Source of the DNA: Gluconacetobacter diazotrophicus PA1 5
Lineage (GTDB): Bacteria > Pseudomonadota > Alphaproteobacteria > Acetobacterales > Acetobacteraceae
DNA length: 64,000 nt
Direction: 5' to 3'
NCBI RefSeq assembly: GCF_000021325.1
Contig: NC_011365.1
Location: forward strand, 744,001-808,000
The notes beneath the pieces are model-generated. The model searched no databases and had not been told where the DNA came from. It worked only from the letters and a program-made list of their open reading frames with translations. Shown piece after piece: positions 37,201-44,866 of this stretch. Within the stretch, counting starts at the first letter, position 1. Each line of letters begins with the position of its first letter. Position numbers and translations under genes: made by a program.

Positions 37201-37316
37201 TGGGCATCGCCACCCTGCTGACCCTGTTCATCCTGCCCACCTATTATTGCGAGTTGGAAGAATGGTGTGCCCGCCGCGACCCGCGCCGCGAAGCCCGCAA
37301 GGGAGGCGTGACATGA
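34215..37316 (+). CDS. RND efflux pump, heavy-metal/HME type (CusA/CzcA family)
   Basis: 1033 residues with 12 transmembrane helices in the RND pattern: VPGLAAEEIEQQITIPLERLVANTPG in the first periplasmic loop, DFGVIVDGAIVVTEAIL in TM4 with acidic residues for proton relay, ALLCAITLTPALAYL, and GFIALFGVAIQNGIIMVSAIN near TM10. These are HME-subfamily features, and metal cations are the usual substrates, but the metal cannot be read. It lies between an adaptor gene (overlap 8 bases) and an OprM-like gene (ATGA overlap), forming a complete tripartite system. Confidence 0.9.
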   Translation: MINQFIAICLRQRRIVFAAMAVLVALGALAWHQIPVEAYPDLGAVNVQITTQVPGLAAEEIEQQITIPLERLVANTPGLVDSRSSSTFGLSLITLIFRDGTDVYFVRQQVAEQMAQATLPMGATPSLGPVTGPSGEIYRYTLQSDSKNLMQLSDIQKWIVIPALMQVQGVAAVNNFGGFTIEYQIVLNPSTLFRYGVGVNDVITALQANNANAGGGRITRGEQSYIVRGVGMVHTMADMGAIAVTQRNGVPVLIRDLGQLQLGHQVREGILGMNGNSDTIEGIVTMLSKQNPSLVLHDLHGVIDQLQARLAPMGVRIVPYIDRDRLVQTTTDKVTDTVVKGVGLVFLILVLFLGSPRSAIVAAVTIPLALATVFVVMHLLGMPANLFSLGAIDFGVIVDGAIVVTEAILRIREEHPTHTMDEEDILAVTKHIGKAIFFATLIIIVAYGPLFAFEGAEGKLFEPMAFTVSFALLGALLCAITLTPALAYLAMRKPHRMFHNVPLEKLHHAYRRWLGHMVDRPWAAYLAGAIAFALVLWLGGRTGREFLPDLDEGALWLQIQLPSGLSLDKAGSMADEIRAAIHAFPETSYVATQLGRNDSGTDPWSPSHIEAPVGLTPYATWPHGENRVQFVKRLHDRLAQIPGISFGISQPIADNMNDLVGGAHSPLVLRVYGDDFKELRRIGNQVVDILKQVPGTADASIFQEPEIPQMDITVDRAAAARYGITGTDVMNVVQNMVGDAPVGQVYVADRIYSMTAHMERQLNNNLPAINQIPLTGLNGARIPLGLVAHVSLQTGEANIAHEMNHRQITIRVDNGQRPLSQYLADAQARINSQVHFDAARYHLEWAGTFQQEQRAQARLTVALGIMFAVMLVLLFGQFGRIRQAVLVLAVVPMATLGGLVALNLRGETLNIATAVGFIALFGVAIQNGIIMVSAINRLRDEGMPLRDAVLEGASERFRPVLMTATVASMGMLPAALATGIGTDVQRGLATVVVGGLGIATLLTLFILPTYYCELEEWCARRDPRREARKGGVT

Positions 37317-38830
37317 CCGCCCGTACCGCCCGGCGTTGGCCGGCCCGGGGGGCAACCCTGATGTGCGGTGCCGGCCTGCTGGCCGGCCTGCCGGTCCTGG
37401 GCGGCTGCTCCGTGGGGCCGGACTTCCGGCACCCCGCCGCACCGTCCACCCATTTCGCCCAGGCGGGGCGCCCCGCCCATACCGACAGCACGGCCGACGC
37501 GGACGGCATGGCCCAGACCTTCAACCCCGGCCAGGACATTCCGGGGCAATGGTGGACCTTGTTTCATTCCCCGGCCCTGGACCGCCTGGTCCGCCACGCG
37601 CTGGACCACAGCCCGACGCTGGAAGCCGCCAGCCTGGCCCTGCGGGTGGCTCAGGAAAACCGCTCGGCAGCGGTGGGCGCCCTGTTTCCCAGCATCTCGG
37701 CCAGTTTCAACCCGGCCCGGTTCAAGACGTCGCGCGTCTACTCGCCGGTGCCCAACAACAATAGCTGGCTGTATACCGTCCACACAGCGCAGTTGAACAT
37801 TTCCTACCAGCCGGATATCTGGGGCGGCATACGGCGCGGGATCGAGTCATCGTCCGCCCAGCGCGATGCCCTGCGCTACCAGCTTGAGGCCGCGTACCTG
37901 ACCCTGACGGGCGAAGTGGTGCAGGCGGCGGTCGGCTATGCCTCGCTGCGGGCGCAGATCGACGCCGTGAAGGACCTGACCGCCGCCCAGCAACGGATTC
38001 TGGATTCCAGTATCCGCCAGCAGGCACTGGGCCAGTTGGCGGATGCCGACGTGGCCATGCAGCGCGCCCAGTTGGCCCAGGACCAGGCCATGCTGGTGCC
38101 CCTGCAGCAGCAATTGCAGCAGCAGCACGACCATATCGCCGCCCTGACCGGCGACATGCCGGACGACCCGACGCCGGATTTCACGCTGGACGCCTTCACC
38201 CTGCCCCAGGACCTGCCGGTCAGCCTGCCGGTGCGCCTGATCGACCAGCGCCCCGACATCAAGGTGGCCGAGGCGAACTGGCACGCCGCCTGTGCCCAGG
38301 TGGGCGTGGCCGTGGCCAACCGCCTGCCCAACATCCAGTTGAGCGCGCAGCCCGGCGTGGCCGCCGCGACCATCGCGCAATTGTTCACCCCCGGATACGG
38401 CCAGTGGATGCTGGCCGGCATGCTGAGCCAGCCCCTGTTCCAGGGCGGACAGTTGCTGCATGAGGAACGCGCCGCCCGCGCGGCCTACAAGGAAAGTGCC
38501 GCGCAATACCGTGCGGCGGTCGTGACCGCCGTGCAGGACGTCACCGACAGCCTGAACGCCGTCCGAGCCGATGCCTCGGCCCTGGCGGCCAATGCCAATG
38601 CCGAAAAGGCGGCAGCGCGCAGCCTGGGCATCACCCACGCGCGCCTGGGCCTGGGCGATGTCAGCCAGGTCGCGCTGCTGACCGCCCAGCAGACCGAATT
38701 GCAGGCCCGCCTGGCCCTGGTCCAGGCCCGCGCCGCCCGCCTGTCCGACACTGCCGGCCTGTTCCAGGCCCTGGGCGGTGGCTGGTGGAACCGGCAGGAT
38801 ATCCCGAGCGGCAAGAAACGGTCGGGCTGA
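37313..38830 (+). CDS. Outer-membrane efflux lipoprotein (NodT/OprM family)
   Basis: 505 residues from ATG 37313, overlapping the pump stop (ATGA) with GGGAGG upstream. Lipobox VLGGC (Cys32) follows a signal sequence, then CSVGPDFRHPAAPSTHF, the usual NodT-type start. Two outer-membrane efflux repeats are seen: WWTLFHSPALDRLVRHALDHSPTLEAA and RPDIKVAEANWHAACAQVGVAVANRLPNI. It should form the trimeric tunnel through the outer membrane for the tripartite pump. Confidence 0.9.
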   Translation: MTARTARRWPARGATLMCGAGLLAGLPVLGGCSVGPDFRHPAAPSTHFAQAGRPAHTDSTADADGMAQTFNPGQDIPGQWWTLFHSPALDRLVRHALDHSPTLEAASLALRVAQENRSAAVGALFPSISASFNPARFKTSRVYSPVPNNNSWLYTVHTAQLNISYQPDIWGGIRRGIESSSAQRDALRYQLEAAYLTLTGEVVQAAVGYASLRAQIDAVKDLTAAQQRILDSSIRQQALGQLADADVAMQRAQLAQDQAMLVPLQQQLQQQHDHIAALTGDMPDDPTPDFTLDAFTLPQDLPVSLPVRLIDQRPDIKVAEANWHAACAQVGVAVANRLPNIQLSAQPGVAAATIAQLFTPGYGQWMLAGMLSQPLFQGGQLLHEERAARAAYKESAAQYRAAVVTAVQDVTDSLNAVRADASALAANANAEKAAARSLGITHARLGLGDVSQVALLTAQQTELQARLALVQARAARLSDTAGLFQALGGGWWNRQDIPSGKKRSG

Positions 38831-38947
38831 TTCGCTGATCGCGGCATGGTGATCCGGAAGACGGGCAAAAAAACCCCGTCTCCAGCGCTATAGGGAGCGA
38901 ACAAAAAGCACGGCCGATCAACGGCCGGCATGCGAGGGCACCGCCCC

Positions 38948-40471
38948 ATGACAACGCCGCTGTTGCAGCTTGTCGGTATCGAGAAGCATTTCGGCGGCGT
39001 CCATGCATTGCGGGGTGTCGATTTCACCCTGCTTGCGGGCGAGGTCCACGTGCTGCTGGGCGAGAATGGCGCGGGCAAGAGTACGCTGATGGGCGTCGTC
39101 AGCGGCGCCACCCGCCCCGACGACGGCCGCTTCCTGCTGAATGGCGAACCGGTTCATTTCCACACGCCGCGTGACGCGCAGGCGGCGGGCATCGTCATGA
39201 TCCCGCAGGAACTGGACCTCGTGCCCGGTCTCGACATCGCCGCCAACCTGTTCCTGGGGCACGAGCCCGTCACGGGAATGCATACACTGGCCCATGCCCG
39301 CATGCGGCGCGATGCGCGCGCCCTTCTGGCGCGCGCGGGGGTCGACCTGGACCCCGCGCTGCGCATGTCCTCGCTGCGCATGGGGGAGCGACAACTGGTC
39401 TCGATCGCCAAGGCACTGGGTGCGGAGGCACGGGTGCTGATCCTGGACGAACCGACAGCCGCGCTCTCTGCCGGGGAAGCCGAGCATCTGTTCGCCACCA
39501 TTCGCGAACTGCGCGGGCGCGGCGTCGGCATCATCTATATTTCCCATCGCCTGGAGGAAGTGCCGCAGATCGCCGACCGCGTGACGGTCATGCGCGACGG
39601 CGCGGTCGTGGGCGAGGCCGCGCCCGATGCGCCGCAGGCGACGCTGGTGCACATGCTGGTGGGACGCGACTTCAAGGATCTTTTTCCGCCCAGGGCAACG
39701 CAGGTCGGCCCGCCGCTGCTGCGCCTGGACCATGCGCGATTCGTGCCCACCGTTCCACGGGCGGGATGGCAGGCACCGCAGGACGTTTCGCTGTGCGTGC
39801 ATGCCGGCGAGATCGTGGGCCTGTCGGGCCGGACGGGCGCAGGGCGGACGGAACTTCTCTCCGCGCTCTATGGCTTCGAGGCACGCGGCACGTGGGAGGG
39901 CACCGTCGAAATCGCCGGCCGCGCCGCCCGGCTGGGTTCGGTCGCCCGGGCGCGGCGCGCGGGCCTGGCCTACGTCACGGACGATCGCCGGGGTGCGGGC
40001 CTGATGCTGGGCCAGAGCGTCGGACGCAATGTCGTCATGTCCACCCTGGCACGGGTCACACCCTGGGGCATGGCCGCCCCCGTGCGCGAACGGATGGTGG
40101 TCAAGGGCGCGATCGACCGCTTCGACATCCGGCCACGACGGCCGGACGCGAAGGTCGTCAACCTGTCCGGCGGCAACCAGCAGAAGATCGTCTTCGCGAA
40201 GGAATTGCTGACGACACCGAAGATCCTGCTGCTGGACGAACCGACGCGCGGCGTGGATGTCGGGGCCAAGAGCGACATCTATTTCCAGTTGCGGGCGCTG
40301 ACGGCGCAGGGTCTGGGCGTGCTGGTCGCCTCGTCGGAACTGCCGGAACTGATCGGGCTGTGCGATCGGATCGTGGTCATGAATCACGGCGTCACGGTTG
40401 CCGATTTCGCGGCCGACACAGGCGAGGATGCGCTTCGTGGCGCGGCCCTGGAAGGCGGGGTCGCCGCATGA
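38948..40471 (+). CDS. Sugar ABC transporter ATPase (RbsA/XylG type)
   Basis: 507 residues with two fused ABC domains. The first has a canonical Walker A, GENGAGKST; the second has the degenerate GRTGAGRTE that is normal for this family. Signatures LRMGERQLVSIAKAL and LSGGNQQKIVFAKEL and Walker B VLILDEPTAAL and ILLLDEPTRGVDVG follow. It powers uptake of a pentose or similar sugar. ATG 38948 is preferred over 38930. It overlaps the permease gene by ATGA; no catabolic gene is adjacent, so the sugar is unknown. Confidence 0.88.
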   Translation: MTTPLLQLVGIEKHFGGVHALRGVDFTLLAGEVHVLLGENGAGKSTLMGVVSGATRPDDGRFLLNGEPVHFHTPRDAQAAGIVMIPQELDLVPGLDIAANLFLGHEPVTGMHTLAHARMRRDARALLARAGVDLDPALRMSSLRMGERQLVSIAKALGAEARVLILDEPTAALSAGEAEHLFATIRELRGRGVGIIYISHRLEEVPQIADRVTVMRDGAVVGEAAPDAPQATLVHMLVGRDFKDLFPPRATQVGPPLLRLDHARFVPTVPRAGWQAPQDVSLCVHAGEIVGLSGRTGAGRTELLSALYGFEARGTWEGTVEIAGRAARLGSVARARRAGLAYVTDDRRGAGLMLGQSVGRNVVMSTLARVTPWGMAAPVRERMVVKGAIDRFDIRPRRPDAKVVNLSGGNQQKIVFAKELLTTPKILLLDEPTRGVDVGAKSDIYFQLRALTAQGLGVLVASSELPELIGLCDRIVVMNHGVTVADFAADTGEDALRGAALEGGVAA

Positions 40472-41514
40472 GCGTGACCGACGCGGCATCCGGCCCGCCC
40501 CGTTCGGCACCGCGCCCGCTCCGTGCGCGGCTGGCGTGGCTGGTCCGGTTCCAGAGCCTTCTGGGCCTGGTCCTTGTCGCGGCGGGGGGAATCATATTCT
40601 CCCCCCGGCGGCACGGGCACATCCTGTTCCTGGCACCCGACAATATCGCCAACATCGTCCGTTCGATCTCGGAAACCGGTATCCTGGCGCTGGGCATGAC
40701 CTTCGTGATCATCTCGGGCGGGATCGACCTTTCCGTCGGTGCGCTGCTGGGCCTGTCCAGCGTGCTGACCGCGTCCCTGATGGTCAATCACGGATGGGGG
40801 ATCGCCACCACCCTGCCGCTGGTGCTGCTGATCGGAACGGCGTTCGGGCTGGTCCAGGGCGTGCTGTCCAATCGCCTGCGGATCCAGGCCTTCATCGTCA
40901 CGCTTGCCGGGCTTCAGGCCGCGCGCGGCCTGGCGCTGATCGCTTCGGACAACAACTTCATCAACATCAATTACGGCACCGGCCCCGGCGACGCCCCCCC
41001 GGCCTTCGCGATTCTGGGCCAGCGCGTGTTCGGCAACATCTTTCCCGTGGCGACGCTGGTGTTTGTCGTGCTGGCGGTCATCGCGTCGCTGCTGCTCGAT
41101 GAAACGCGGTATGGACGCTATGTCTTTGCCGTGGGCGGCAATGAACGCGCCGCCCGGCTGTCCGGCATCCCGCTGCGATGGATCAAGGTCACGGTCTATG
41201 GCCTGAGCGGCTTCTGCGCGGCGGTCGCGGGGATCGTGCATGCCGGGCAGTTCAGCTTCGGGAGTCCCAATGACGGTACCGGCTACGAACTGAATGCGAT
41301 CGCCGCCGTTGTCATCGGCGGGACCGACCTGTTCGGGGGCGCCGGCAGCATGGTCGGCACCATCGCCGGGGCCGTCATGCTGGGCGCGCTGGCCAATATC
41401 CTGCAACTGAACGACGTCAGTGCCGCGATGCAGCTTCTGGCAACCGGCCTGATCATCGTCGGCGCGGCCGGACTGCAGACGTTCGTCGGCGCCGGAAACG
41501 GCACGCGCGCGTGA
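40468..41514 (+). CDS. Sugar ABC transporter permease (RbsC type)
   Basis: 348 residues with 8-10 membrane segments. GMTFVIISGGIDLSVGALLGLSSVLTA and AVGGNERAARLSGIPLRWIKVTVYGLSGFCAAVAGI are signatures of the ribose/xylose/galactose permease family. It overlaps the ATPase gene upstream (ATGA) and the binding-protein frame downstream (GTGA at 41511), so all three are one operon. Confidence 0.88.
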   Translation: MSVTDAASGPPRSAPRPLRARLAWLVRFQSLLGLVLVAAGGIIFSPRRHGHILFLAPDNIANIVRSISETGILALGMTFVIISGGIDLSVGALLGLSSVLTASLMVNHGWGIATTLPLVLLIGTAFGLVQGVLSNRLRIQAFIVTLAGLQAARGLALIASDNNFININYGTGPGDAPPAFAILGQRVFGNIFPVATLVFVVLAVIASLLLDETRYGRYVFAVGGNERAARLSGIPLRWIKVTVYGLSGFCAAVAGIVHAGQFSFGSPNDGTGYELNAIAAVVIGGTDLFGGAGSMVGTIAGAVMLGALANILQLNDVSAAMQLLATGLIIVGAAGLQTFVGAGNGTRA

Positions 41515-41558
41515 AATCATCCGTTGAAACCAAAAACAAGAACAAGAAAGACAAAACG

Positions 41559-42518
41559 ATGATTGTCAGGATTGCCCCTGTCGTCGGCCTGGCGCTCCTC
41601 TTCCCGCTGGCGGCGGCGGCCGCCCCGCTGGCGAAGGAGTGCGGGCCGAACAAGAGCTATGTCATCGGGTTCTCGCAGGCCAACTTCAAGGAACCGTACC
41701 GGGCGCACGTGGATCATGAACTTCAGCGCCTGGTGAAGAATTATCCGCAATTCAAGCTCGTCATCGCCGACGGCCAGGCCAACGACAATACCCAGGTCTC
41801 GCAGGTCGAGAATTTCCTGACGCAGCAGGTCGATATCCTGTTCGTCTCGGCGTTCGAGGCCGCGCCGCTGACCCCGGCCGTCAGTGCCGTCTACGACAAG
41901 GGTATCCCGGTCATCGAACTGGACCGCAGGACGACGGGCGAAAAATTCACCAGCTTCGTCAGCGGCGATAATCGCGCCATCGCGCATGAAGCGGGCCTGT
42001 ATGCGGCAAGCCTGCTGCCCGATGGCGGCGACGTCGCGATTCTGGAGGGGCTGCCCAGTTCCTCGCCGGCGATCGAACGGCTGGAGGGCTTCAAGGCCGG
42101 GATTTCCACCAACCCCAAGGTGAAGATCATCGCGGTCCAGCCGGTCGACTGGATGCAGGACAAGGCGGTGGAAGTGTTTTCCGCGATGCTGCAGGCCCAT
42201 CCGGACATCAAGCTGGTCTATACCAGCAACGATCTGGCCGCGGCAGGCGCCTATATCGCGGTGAAGCAGGCCGGCAAGCTCGGCCAGGTCAAGATCATCG
42301 GGACCGACGGACTGCCGGGACCATCCGGCGGCATCCGCGCGGTGGCCGAGGGTCAATGGACGGCGACCTACGTGTACCCCACCGGTGCCGCCGAAGCCCT
42401 GGACCTGGCCAAGAAGATCCTGATCGACTGCGCATCGTCCGTCCCGCGCCTGGTCACGGTGCCGACGCAGCGCATCGATGCGAGCAACGCCAAGGAACTC
42501 TACGCCAAGGGGGAATGA
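41559..42518 (+). CDS. Sugar ABC transporter substrate-binding protein (RbsB type)
   Basis: About 319 residues from ATG 41559, which gives a clean Sec signal (MIVRIAPVVGLALLFPLAAA); the frame also begins at GTG 41511, overlapping the permease stop. Mature part: YVIGFSQANFKEPYRAHVDHELQ, DILFVSAFEAAPLTPAVSAVYDKGIPVIELDR, YTSNDLAAAGAYIAVKQAG and GTDGLPGP, the periplasmic-binding-protein type 4 pattern of ribose-like binding proteins. An IS481-like element lies 14 bases after its stop, so any further operon gene may have been displaced. Confidence 0.85.
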   Translation: MIVRIAPVVGLALLFPLAAAAAPLAKECGPNKSYVIGFSQANFKEPYRAHVDHELQRLVKNYPQFKLVIADGQANDNTQVSQVENFLTQQVDILFVSAFEAAPLTPAVSAVYDKGIPVIELDRRTTGEKFTSFVSGDNRAIAHEAGLYAASLLPDGGDVAILEGLPSSSPAIERLEGFKAGISTNPKVKIIAVQPVDWMQDKAVEVFSAMLQAHPDIKLVYTSNDLAAAGAYIAVKQAGKLGQVKIIGTDGLPGPSGGIRAVAEGQWTATYVYPTGAAEALDLAKKILIDCASSVPRLVTVPTQRIDASNAKELYAKGE

Positions 42519-42532
42519 CCGATTGCTCTAAC

Positions 42533-43576
42533 TGTTTGGTCCCGGGATTTGGTGGTGCATTATTTTCACATGAGTGGAAGGATGCGCTATGGGCCAGGTT
42601 CACCACGGAAGCGCCACGACGACAGCGGCAGTCCGTCGAGCGATACAACATAGTCAAGAGAGCCTGAGGGTTCTGGCGAAACGCTACGGGATCAACCCGA
42701 AGACGGTCGCCAAATGGAAGGGGCGGACCGATACGTCGGATCGACGCACCGGTCCGAAGGTCGCATCCTCAACCATCCTGTCGACCGAAGAAGAAGCGAT
42801 CGTTGTGGCCTTCCGTCGCCATACCCTGCTGCCTCTTGATGATTGCCTTTATGCGCTTCAGGCGACGATCCCGCATCTGACGCGATCTTCCCTGCACCGT
42901 TGTTTTCAGCGCCATGGGATCAGCCGCCTGCCCGAGACCGAAGGCGACAAACCAAAACGGTCGAAGTTCAAGAGTTATCCGATCGGCTATTTTCACATCG
43001 ACATTGCTGAAGTCCGCACTGAAATGGGGCGCCTTTATCTTCTGGTGGCGATCGACCGGACCTCGAAATTCGCTTTTGTCCAATTGCACGAGAAAGCGAC
43101 ACGTCGCGTTGCCGGTGACTTCCTGCGTGCTCTGGCCGCTGCGGTTCCCTACCGCATCCATACCGTGCTGACCGATAACGGCACGCATTTTACCGATCCG
43201 GCCGGCAATGGATGGACACCCGAAGACATCAAGGCCATGCGGGCGGATGGTGTCCTGTTCCGGTGCCACTCTTTTGAACTGGCCTGTGCTGATCTCGATA
43301 TCGAGCATCGACTGACAAAGCCGCGACATCCCTGGACGAATGGCCAGGTCGAGAGGATGAACCGCACGATCAAGGACGCCACCGTCAAGCGCTTCTACTA
43401 CGAAACACATGACCAGTTGCGTCAACACCTCGCCGACTTCGTTACCGCCTACAATTTCGCCCGCAGGCTCAAGACCCTGCGCGGCCTCACTCCATATGAA
43501 TTCATTTGTCAGCAGTGGGAAAAAGAACCATCACGGTTCATACATAATCCGCACCACCAAATCCCGGGACAAAACA
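42533..43576 (+). mobile_element. IS481-like insertion sequence, copy 2 (intact), 1044 bp
   Basis: Ends TGTTTGGTCCCGGGATTTGG and complementary TGTTTTGTCCCGGGATTTGG. A perfect 6-bp target duplication, TCTAAC, flanks it (42527-42532 and 43577-43582), indicating a recent simple insertion. The sequence matches the 22.2-kb copy except for that copy's internal 41-bp duplication. Confidence 0.92.
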
Positions 43577-43581
43577 TCTAA
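42589..43581 (+). CDS. IS481-family DDE transposase
   Basis: 330 residues from ATG 42589 with AAGGA upstream. N-terminal helix-turn-helix (LRVLAKRYGINPKTVAKWKGR), then the integrase-like core with FHIDIAEVRTEMGRLYLLVAIDR (first Asp), VLTDNGTHFTD (second Asp) and HPWTNGQVERMNRTIKDATV (Glu). The element carries no stop codon of its own; TAA at 43579-43581 is supplied by the flanking target duplication. Confidence 0.92.
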   Translation: MGQVHHGSATTTAAVRRAIQHSQESLRVLAKRYGINPKTVAKWKGRTDTSDRRTGPKVASSTILSTEEEAIVVAFRRHTLLPLDDCLYALQATIPHLTRSSLHRCFQRHGISRLPETEGDKPKRSKFKSYPIGYFHIDIAEVRTEMGRLYLLVAIDRTSKFAFVQLHEKATRRVAGDFLRALAAAVPYRIHTVLTDNGTHFTDPAGNGWTPEDIKAMRADGVLFRCHSFELACADLDIEHRLTKPRHPWTNGQVERMNRTIKDATVKRFYYETHDQLRQHLADFVTAYNFARRLKTLRGLTPYEFICQQWEKEPSRFIHNPHHQIPGQNI

Positions 43582-44024
43582 CAGACCAGCACGCTGCCGA
43601 CCTCACGGCAGGCGGCCTGTGGGGCGCCCTGCCCGTTTTGAATGGTCCACGACCCGGGTCCGGTCCGCTGGGCGGTGAAGTGCCCGCGCATCGCGGCGGT
43701 CTGCCGGTCGATATCGGCCTGCAGGGCCTGCTTCTGGCGCTGTCTGTCCGGGGGCGTGGTAGCATCGGGCGCAGTTTCCTGCTGCCGGCGCAGGGCATCC
43801 AGTTGCGCGCGGTCGCGTTCGATCGCCCGCAGCCCCTGCTGCCGGGCGGTGAATTCCTGCCGCTGGATTTCCGTCTGCAATTGCATGCGCCGCTGCGCCT
43901 GTTCGGCGGGATTGACCCCGCACCCGAACGGCCCGGCTGCGCACCCCACCTGCGCGCGCGCCGCCGGGATGCCTGACAGAACGATGCCCAGCAGCCCGGC
44001 CAGCACCAGCGCGCGCCGGGACAC
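43578..44024 (-). CDS. Small secreted protein, glutamine/arginine-rich, unknown function
   Basis: 148 residues. Signal peptide LVLAGLLGIVLSGIPAARA, then QVGCAAGPFGCGVNP with two cysteines, a charged helical central part (RRMQLQTEIQRQEFTARQQG) likely to be coiled coil, and a C-terminus with two more cysteines (AACREVGSVLVC). No family recognised. Its TAG stop lies within the TCTAAC target duplication of the IS481-like copy, so the protein is intact although the element abuts it. It is 3 bases after the hydrolase gene. Confidence 0.65.
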   Translation of the reverse strand: MSRRALVLAGLLGIVLSGIPAARAQVGCAAGPFGCGVNPAEQAQRRMQLQTEIQRQEFTARQQGLRAIERDRAQLDALRRQQETAPDATTPPDRQRQKQALQADIDRQTAAMRGHFTAQRTGPGSWTIQNGQGAPQAACREVGSVLVC

Positions 44025-44027
44025 GGC

Positions 44028-44843
44028 TTACGGGCCCGGTGCGGCGAAGCGCGCGGCCAGCCAGCGATGCATCAGGTCGTAGGACTGCCGGGCCGCGGCG
44101 GGGTTGTAGCGGCACAGGCCGGTGGGCGCCGTGGCCTCGGTTTCCGTGAAGCAATGCACGGCGTGGCCGATGACCACGAACTGCCATGGTGTCGGCGTCT
44201 GGCCCATCTCGGCCAGGAAGGATGCGAAATCGGGTGACGTCGTCCGGTCGTCGGCCCCGTTCATCGCCAGGACCGCGGCGTGGATGCCGCGCGCCAGCCC
44301 CGGATCGTCGGTCGTCAGGTTGCCGTGGAAAGAGACGACGGCGCGCACATCCGCCCCGCTGCGCGCCAGGTCCAGCACCGCCGTACCGCCGAAGCAGAAG
44401 CCTATGGCCGCCAGCCGCGACAGGTCGATCGGCGCCGTGCCGGCCAGCGACTTCAGCACCGCCAGCGCCTGCGCCGCACGCCGCCGCATCAGGACCCGAT
44501 CGCCCATCAGCGGCTTCACCGCCGCCATCGACTGCGCATCGTCGGTGGGCCGGACCGAGGCACCGTACATGTCCGTCAGCAGGATCACGTAATCCCGCCC
44601 CGCGATCATCCGCGCCTTGTCGATGGCGATGGCGTTCACCCCGTGCCAGTTGGGCACCATGACCAGCCCCGGCCGCCGGGCCGAGACCGCATCGTCATAG
44701 ATCAGCACGCTTTCGAACCGCGTGCCGTCCAGGGTCCAGGCGACGGGGCGCGTCACCATGCGCGCCCACGCCCCGCCGGAGGGGGCACATACTGCCGCCA
44801 CGACCAGGCCCAGCACGGCGAAAAACCGCACGGATCGCATCAT
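44028..44843 (-). CDS. Exported dienelactone hydrolase-family protein
   Basis: 271 residues from ATG 44843 (the frame extends to 44867). Signal peptide SVRFFAVLGLVVAAVCAPSG. Alpha/beta-hydrolase elements: VPNWHGVNAIAIDKARMIAGRDY, nucleophile elbow GFCFGG with Cys, a probable Asp in NGADDRT and His in IGHAVHCFTE. DLH-family enzymes hydrolyse cyclic or ester substrates; the substrate is unknown. It sits directly downstream of the acyl-CoA synthetase gene. Confidence 0.8.
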   Translation of the reverse strand: MMRSVRFFAVLGLVVAAVCAPSGGAWARMVTRPVAWTLDGTRFESVLIYDDAVSARRPGLVMVPNWHGVNAIAIDKARMIAGRDYVILLTDMYGASVRPTDDAQSMAAVKPLMGDRVLMRRRAAQALAVLKSLAGTAPIDLSRLAAIGFCFGGTAVLDLARSGADVRAVVSFHGNLTTDDPGLARGIHAAVLAMNGADDRTTSPDFASFLAEMGQTPTPWQFVVIGHAVHCFTETEATAPTGLCRYNPAAARQSYDLMHRWLAARFAAPGP

Positions 44844-44866
44844 TCCGCCCCTCCCCCAGGCCGCCA

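Noticed and set aside
36746-37312. Extended N-terminus of the outer-membrane efflux protein
   Set aside because: This part reads the pump gene out of frame; the lipoprotein signal starts at ATG 37313.
34188-37442. 1084-codon open frame on the minus strand
   Set aside because: It is the exact antisense of the RND pump and its neighbours. His/Gln/Arg/Gly/Asp-rich composition without domains is the usual shadow of GC-rich codon usage.
39766-40467. Extended N-terminus of the sugar permease
   Set aside because: Out-of-frame reading of the ATPase gene; the permease starts at ATG 40468.
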